Source of the DNA: Limnomonas spitsbergensis | Taxonomy: Eukaryota > Chlorophyta > Chlorophyceae > Chlamydomonadales | Assembly: GCA_037349105.1 (NCBI GenBank) | Contig: JAYJMM010000038.1 | Location: forward strand, 3,756,501-3,820,500 | DNA length: 64,000 nt | Direction of reading: 5' to 3' | Shown here: piece by piece, positions 60,301-64,000 of the stretch | Position numbering within the stretch: the stretch's first letter is position 1 | How the letters are laid out: every line of letters starts with the position of its first letter | The notes under the pieces: generated by a model | The model's input: the letters and a program-made list of their open reading frames with translations, nothing else | Told to the model about the DNA's origin: nothing | Database searches by the model: none | Program-made: the position numbers and the translations under genes

Positions 60301-62982
60301 GAACCCTGAACCCCAACCAAGCCCTTTTAAACCCACCACCACCACTGCCTCCTCATGCCGCCTCGACTGCACTTCTTAATGACTTCAACCCAACCACCAC
60401 CACTGCCTCCTCGTGCCTCCAGCAGCCAAAGAGATGAAAGTCTGTCTCTGGTTTTCGACTGCAACTCTTTGGTCGTCGGCTACCTGCCCATGGGCGGCGA
60501 TACAGGCGGCTACGGAGCCAGGGAGGGCAGCTACGGAGCTGTCGTGGGCAGCTCCGGAACCAGGGAGGGCAGTTACGGGGCCAGGGAGGGCAGCTACGGA
60601 ACCAACGGCGCCACGGGCCCCCGGCCTGGGCTGTCCAGGGGCATGTACATGGGAGGTAACACAGACCAGCTGCCCAGGGCCACTGGCGTGCCGACCCCGC
60701 AGCAGGCGCCGTCTCCAGGCTCCTCGGGCGCAGGATCAGGGAGGGTGCTGCACACCGTTTCGTTCGGGCCACAGCTGTCTCCTCCGCCGCCGCCGGCAGG
60801 TCTGTTTGGCCGCAAGACGCGTAGAATGCAATCTTAACACGAACAGTAACTTACCAGCCTATACTACTGCTATTATATTTCATATACTTTATAACGAGCC
60901 CTCCCCTCACCCTCACTGTGCCATGACAATCCGCAGGGGCACACGCACAGGATGCCCTCTCAACAGCCTTTGCCACTCACTACCACTGCAGATCTGTTTG
61001 GCCGCAAGACGATCAGCAGCGGGAGCTGGAGGTGGCCGGTCGGCAGGCCCAGCGTGAGGCTCGATGACCAAGGGGTCAGCGATCTGCCACAGGAGCTGCG
61101 CCGGCACATGAGCCACACCGTCCTCCCGGAGGTCGGGAGGATGCGGCTGCCGCCAAGGTCCAGGTTCAGTCAGCAGGTGAGTGCGTGCTTGCTGAACGCG
61201 TGTGTGTGTTGGAATCAGGTGTTCTTGGGCTCTTTGTCATCAGCCTTTATTTTCATACTTCAAAAAAAAACGGTGCGCTTACCATTACACAGAAGTAACA
61301 GCTTCTAGGACCCCTCTCTCCCTGTGAGAAGCACATGAGCATGAGGTTCATATGCAGGACAGTTCCCCTCACTGGGGGGGAAATAGCCAGGAGGTGAACG
61401 TTAAGGCTTCCGGACACCGGATTAAAAACTCTACGGACTGCGCCCATTTGTTGCCTGCCTGCCATACCTGCCTGCTACCCTCCCACACCCACACCTATCC
61501 CCACACTCCTGGATTAAGACTCAGGGTTCAACCCATGCTGATCCACATGCCCCCCCTCCCCCCCTGTGCAAGCAGAACCTGGTTGCGCGCAGCCTTTCCC
61601 CACTCTCCCAAGCCAGCTGCACCCTCCGCACCATGCAGTCTGCGGCAGAGCGTGCCTCCAACCTGGTCGTGGGAACTCACGCTGTCGGCGGAGGGGAGCG
61701 GGCAGGAGAGCCAGCAGCAGCGGCAGCGGTGGAAGTACCTTTAGCCACCCACAGTGAGATGCATGCGCTGGAATGCATGGCGGCGGCGGCGGCTGTGGCA
61801 GGGATGGCTTGCATAGGAGAGGAGCTGGCAAGGAAGCACTTGAGCGCTCCCGGTACGCTACCCGCCAGCACCAGCCCGCCTTGGACCCACAGCCAGCATA
61901 ACAGATCACCTGACGTCCGCGACGCAGAAAAGATGAACGGAGGCCCCGTGACCAAAGGTTACGCGATGGATGCGGCGGCGGTGGCATCGGCAGCTCTCGA
62001 GATGCACAAGCTCCCCCGTGCCCCTGCTGCCGAGGGGCTGTTGGTGGAGAGCTCAGTGCCTGACTCCGAGGCGATGCGCTTCAAACGAGGCCACAAGCAT
62101 GCTGGCCAGGCAGCCGCAGCGGCTATCATCACGCCTCTGGCTCCAGGCAGCCGACCTTCGGCGGTGCAGTACGAGCCACTGCCAGCAGTGGCCGCCGCCG
62201 CCGCCGCCGCTCCGTTCCAGACGACCGTGCTCAAGTCATCTGTCGGCGTGTTCATGTCGGCCGAGTCGTCTTTCCCTCGTGCGCTCTCTCGTCCGGTGCC
62301 GCGGGACAAAGATTCCAACCCGAGAGACCCATCGGCGCCGCCGCCTACAGAGCTCCCGCTGATGCCGCTGTCTTGCCTCAGGCTGCGGTTGCTGCTGGGT
62401 CACTGGCTTTGGGCTGGCAGTGTGCAAGTCCATGATCTGGGACTCTTCAGGTAGGCCTCATGTTCTAAGCCCTAGCCTGATCCCTAAACACGAATCCCTT
62501 GTGAAAACCGTTTGAAAGGGGGGGTTAAGCTGGCAGGTGCAATTCGTCGTGAGGGGGAATACATGAGGCTCATTTGATTAGAAGGGGACAGCAAGCCTGC
62601 ATCAGTGTGAGGGGAGCGGCCACCTTGCAGCTGCTGCATCAGGAGCTGGCAGGCAGCTGCTGAACAGCTTCCTGCTGTTCGACGCCCGCGCGCTCTGCAT
62701 CGTGAAATCCTTTCGATAGCTCGCGACCAAACCTTTGCCATATCGTGCTACCTTGCCCGATCCCCCCCTCTGCTGCTGGTGTTGCGCAGGTTCAAAGGCG
62801 TCATGGGACATCATGCCATCTGCAGTGTGACCACTCGCCGGACCAGCGGCCGCGGCTTCACCAACAACATGAAGAAGAGCAAGGGGGAGATGGTGCAGGA
62901 GGGCGTAGGGCCACTGTTCATCGTAGAGCTGCGGCCGGACGCGGTCATGAGGCCCCATGAGGCTGAGATTGAGCGTACGTGA
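26267..62982 (+). CDS. LRR-receptor with tandem class III nucleotidyl cyclase domains (giant gene)
   Basis: A predicted membrane receptor-cyclase of about 2,272 residues in 34 exons over 36.7 kb. Order: signal peptide, LRR N-cap and LRRs (to about residue 527), transmembrane helix (about 543-566), cyclase C1 (about 595-1060), cyclase C2 (about 1098-1304 plus a final strand at about 2204), and low-complexity inserts. Class III cyclases make cAMP or cGMP. All 33 junctions keep phase; most have GTGAGx/GTAAGx donors and CAG acceptors. Weak points are exon 23 (donor GTTGCA) and exon 29 (start chosen by phase). Start: ATG at 26267, with a second ATG adjacent. The stop TGA at 62980 is reached if the last GT is not used as a donor; otherwise an exon at 63664 gives TSNV and TAA. 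Introns are unusually long and repeat-filled. That it is one gene, not two, rests on phase continuity and the complementary domains. Confidence 0.82.
27085..27355. repeat. Degenerate GCATGG-rich repeat in intron 1
   Basis: Irregular repeats of GGCGCATGGGCTGTGCA / GGTGCATGG follow right after the exon 1 donor. A second short array, AGCATGTTA x5, lies at 27669-27713 in the same intron. Confidence 0.7.
29430..30060. repeat. Tandem repeat of about 36 bp in intron 3
   Basis: Repeated CTGTCTGGCTGACAGCCTGG alternating with CTGGTAACTAGC or CAGGTTCAAAGC. About 17 units; two sequence classes are interleaved. Confidence 0.85.
30722..31143. repeat. CTCACTCCCCACCT minisatellite in intron 4
   Basis: About 14-15 bp units of CTCACTCCCCACCT fill nearly the whole space between an echo copy of the next exon's start (30681-30712) and the real exon 5 (31145). 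Confidence 0.85.
32878..33692. repeat. 15-bp minisatellite TTCAGGGCCCAGGGG in intron 7
   Basis: About 54 near-identical head-to-tail copies, with a few 16-bp units that shift frame. The unit length of 15 keeps all frames open, which produces spurious reading frames on both strands. Confidence 0.92.
34735..35000. repeat. CCCTGAACCCT-rich repeat in intron 8
   Basis: Units CTGAACCCTCCCCGGCTACC and CTGAACCCTACCCAGCTTCC alternate up to 20 bp before exon 9. They resemble but do not match telomeric CCCTAAA. Confidence 0.8.
37905..41150. repeat. 64-bp minisatellite in intron 12
   Basis: About 50 copies of a 64-bp unit with GATGCCTGCTGAAGCGTCC, CATCCTCCTGTT and CTCTTCTCGTTGGCATATAAG, at exactly 64-bp spacing (38045, 38109, 38173, 38237). 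Variants GCTGAAGC/GCTCAAGC, TTCCC/TTACC and GCAAAGG/GCTAAGG are shuffled along the array. It lies between exon 12 (GDAFLI) and exon 13 of C1. Confidence 0.95.
45299..45334. repeat. (CT)n microsatellite at an acceptor
   Basis: A run of about 17 CT units forms the polypyrimidine tract of the exon 20 acceptor (CTCTGCAG ending at 45338). Confidence 0.9.
45925..46235. repeat. Interstitial CCCTAAACCCT / CCCTCAACCCT tract in intron 20
   Basis: Short telomere-like heptamer variants precede the 61-bp array. They are irregular and internal to a gene, so not a chromosome end. Confidence 0.75.
46240..49905. repeat. 61-bp minisatellite with higher-order structure in intron 20
   Basis: About 60 copies of a 61-bp unit containing AAGAATCCCGGGCTTTCCCC, TTGGTCCCTCCTGAC and CTCGTACCGA. 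A diagnostic variant (CCTTTGGCTCCTCGTACCGA) recurs at about 47035, 47817, 48366, 49158 and 49708, spacings near 13 and 9 units, which shows block duplications. Because 61 is 1 modulo 3, a few substitutions leave all minus frames open. Confidence 0.95.
50604..50678 (+). other. Duplicate of exon 22's 3' part; possible cassette exon
   Basis: The copy is preceded by CGCAG, followed by GTGAGT, and is 75 nt long. Spliced after exon 22 it would add 25 residues in frame, repeating GPVDPVGKRDSPVITLVFCA. Two further, decayed copies lie at 50761-50823 and 50917-50953. Confidence 0.5.
51292..52052. repeat. 27-bp minisatellite in intron 23
   Basis: About 28 copies of CCTGCATCCTGACCCAAAAC plus CCTGAAC. 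Being a multiple of three it opens frames on both strands (EPCILTQNP on plus). Confidence 0.93.
52575..52790. repeat. G-rich imperfect repeat at the start of intron 24
   Basis: Three or four copies of a unit of about 60 bp with GAGGGGTGTGAGGGGGGAGG immediately follow the exon 24 donor and lead into the 51-bp array. Confidence 0.8.
52791..55575. repeat. 51-bp minisatellite in intron 24
   Basis: About 54 copies of a 51-bp unit (ATGCTGCGGGGGTGATTTGG, AGAGGACAATTAAGGAGGTG, then a G-run). One copy has a single-base loss (55155) and shifts the frame. The unit is 17 codons, so long frames on both strands are artefacts. Confidence 0.95.
56474..56860. repeat. GCTGCTGTT-type trinucleotide-rich tract in intron 26
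   Basis: Impure (GCT/GTT/GAT)n runs fill the intron up to the exon 27 acceptor. They encode Leu or Ala/Val runs if translated. Confidence 0.85.
58301..62450 (+). other. Low-complexity insertion within C2, exons 29-33
   Basis: Exons 58301-58615, 59060-60024, 60426-60799, 60992-61176 and 61576-62450 encode about 900 residues rich in Ala, Ser, Gly, Pro and Gln, with poly-Ala, TTTTT and a GSYGAREGSYG repeat. No domain is recognised. They separate the body of C2 from its terminal strand. Such disordered inserts are common in Chlamydomonas proteins and may carry phosphorylation sites; that role is inference. Extended open frames and phase-matching junctions support coding. Confidence 0.7.
62790..62982 (+). 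other. Terminal strand of C2, last exon
   Basis: The junction 62450/62790 restores DLGLFRFKGV...HAICSVTT, the LG-x-F-x-(L/F)-KGV strand that closes class III cyclase domains. The exon then reads to EAEIERT and TGA. If the GT at 62979 acts as a donor, an acceptor CAG before 63664 would add three residues and stop at TAA; either way the protein ends here. Confidence 0.7.
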
Positions 62983-64000
62983 TGATGAGGGGCCGACAGA
63001 ATATGAAGAAGAGCATAGAGGAGATGGTGCTGGAGGGCGTAGGGCCACTGTTCACAGTCTTTCTTGTGGCGCTGACGCTGCACACCCTCGGGTTGTGATG
63101 GGGCCGCATCTGGAGGAAGGTATGGAGCGGATTCGCCAGGAGGGGGAAATGGAGCAGGGGCTCGGATGCGTATCAAGGGGAGGTTGGAGCAGACATATGA
63201 GGACGAGGATGAGGGGCGTTTGATGCCACCAGCTCCCTTGAGCGGAGGCCTTACGAGGAGGAGGGGAGGGGCTGGTGAGATGATGAGGGTGCGACACCCG
63301 CAGTTTTCATCTTTTAGCGACATGCTGAAAAATAAACACTGCCGGTGTCGCACTCTCACACTGCCCCGTCGACAGGGGGCCAGCAGCTCTCTCAAGTCTT
63401 TGTGAGAGCTGCTGGCCACCTGTATGCGAAAGGGGGGGGGGGGGGGCCTTTGTTGCCAGGAGCGGCATTGAGTGTTGCATAGGTTGGGGGGGGGGGGGGG
63501 GGGGGGTATTTGTCGCCTCTGTTGCTCCATATGATGGACGCAATTTTTTTGCGTGCGCATGAGGAATTTGATGGTGGCAGGACAGGTGGGGTCTAGGTGG
63601 CGCTTTCCACGCAGAAGCGAGCTCTCCATGAGGTGGAGCGTTAGTGTTTGCTAACTGTTTCAGGTCCAATGTCTAAGGATGCAGAAACTGCGGTACTGCT
63701 TTTAGAACGTTGGAACCAGGGAGGGGGGGCGAAGGCCTCCAGCACTTCCGGGGCGGGAATTTTGAAACCCCCGTAGCAGCCCCGAATTGGAAGGTCAAGT
63801 TGTATTCGGCCTTCCGGGGGTGTATTTTTTGACTTGTTGATTTCTTCCGCTCGAACTGCCTGGCTCCTAGGGGTCCAGCACGCAGTGTCGGTTGAAGATT
63901 GGGAGAGTCGAAGCCATGTCGTGGCTCCCAGGACTTTTCAAAATCATTTGAGGAATTTCACAATTGATTTGAGTACTGTCACAATTGAGTGGCCATTGTG
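62983..64000. other. Downstream region; echo of last exon, G-runs, no further gene
   Basis: 62993-63055 is a decayed copy of the last exon (GAAGAAGAGCAT...GAGATGGTGC, GGAGGGCGTAGGGCCACTGT). Two long G-runs (63429-63443, 63486-63506) and an inverted CCAGCAGCTCTC / GAGAGCTGCTGG pair (63380-63391, 63404-63415) follow. No TGTAA was seen before the window ends. Confidence 0.5.

Overview
This window is nuclear DNA of a green alga, most likely a chlorophycean in the Chlamydomonas/Volvox group. Four things point there: a pherophorin-type extracellular matrix gene with hydroxyproline-rich rods, dense GT-AG introns in GC-rich DNA, a TGTAA polyadenylation signal after one gene end, and a fragment of plastid rbcL inserted in the nuclear sequence. 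No bacterial-style operon, tRNA, rRNA or CRISPR array was seen. All gene models were built by eye from reading frames, splice consensus and phase agreement; none is transcript-supported.

Layout. 1-4137 (minus): a pherophorin gene whose 3' end runs off the left edge. 4138-13680: mostly relics, comprising Q-rich and repeat-bearing coding remnants on both strands, one plus-strand 3' gene end at 10537, and a broken minus-strand reading frame at 11367-12214. 13681-16016 (plus): a multi-exon gene with CCHC zinc knuckles and tandemly duplicated exons. 16481-20340 (plus): a Pif1-like SF1 helicase with an eroded N-terminal half and an intact core. 20368-23033: a non-autonomous DNA transposon with 23-bp perfect terminal inverted repeats and satellite-like interior, lying against the helicase 3' end. 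23795-24026: a nuclear copy of plastid DNA (rbcL 3' end plus its stem-loop). 24804-25160: an orphan GIY-YIG endonuclease domain.

The right 37 kb (26267-62982, plus) is read as one giant gene of about 34 exons encoding roughly 2,270 residues: signal peptide, leucine-rich-repeat ectodomain, one transmembrane helix, then two class III nucleotidyl cyclase domains. The first keeps both metal-binding Asp residues but lacks the transition-state Asn/Arg. The second has lost both Asp residues but keeps Asn/Arg. Together they could form one composite active site, as the C1/C2 halves of animal membrane adenylyl cyclases do. Both domains carry low-complexity insertions just before their last conserved strand.

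The introns of this gene are the second theme. Most large ones hold a private minisatellite (units of 15, 27, 51, 61 and 64 bp), and at least a dozen contain decayed 'echo' copies of the edge of a neighbouring exon, splice site included. One echo (50604-50678) looks like a usable in-frame cassette exon.
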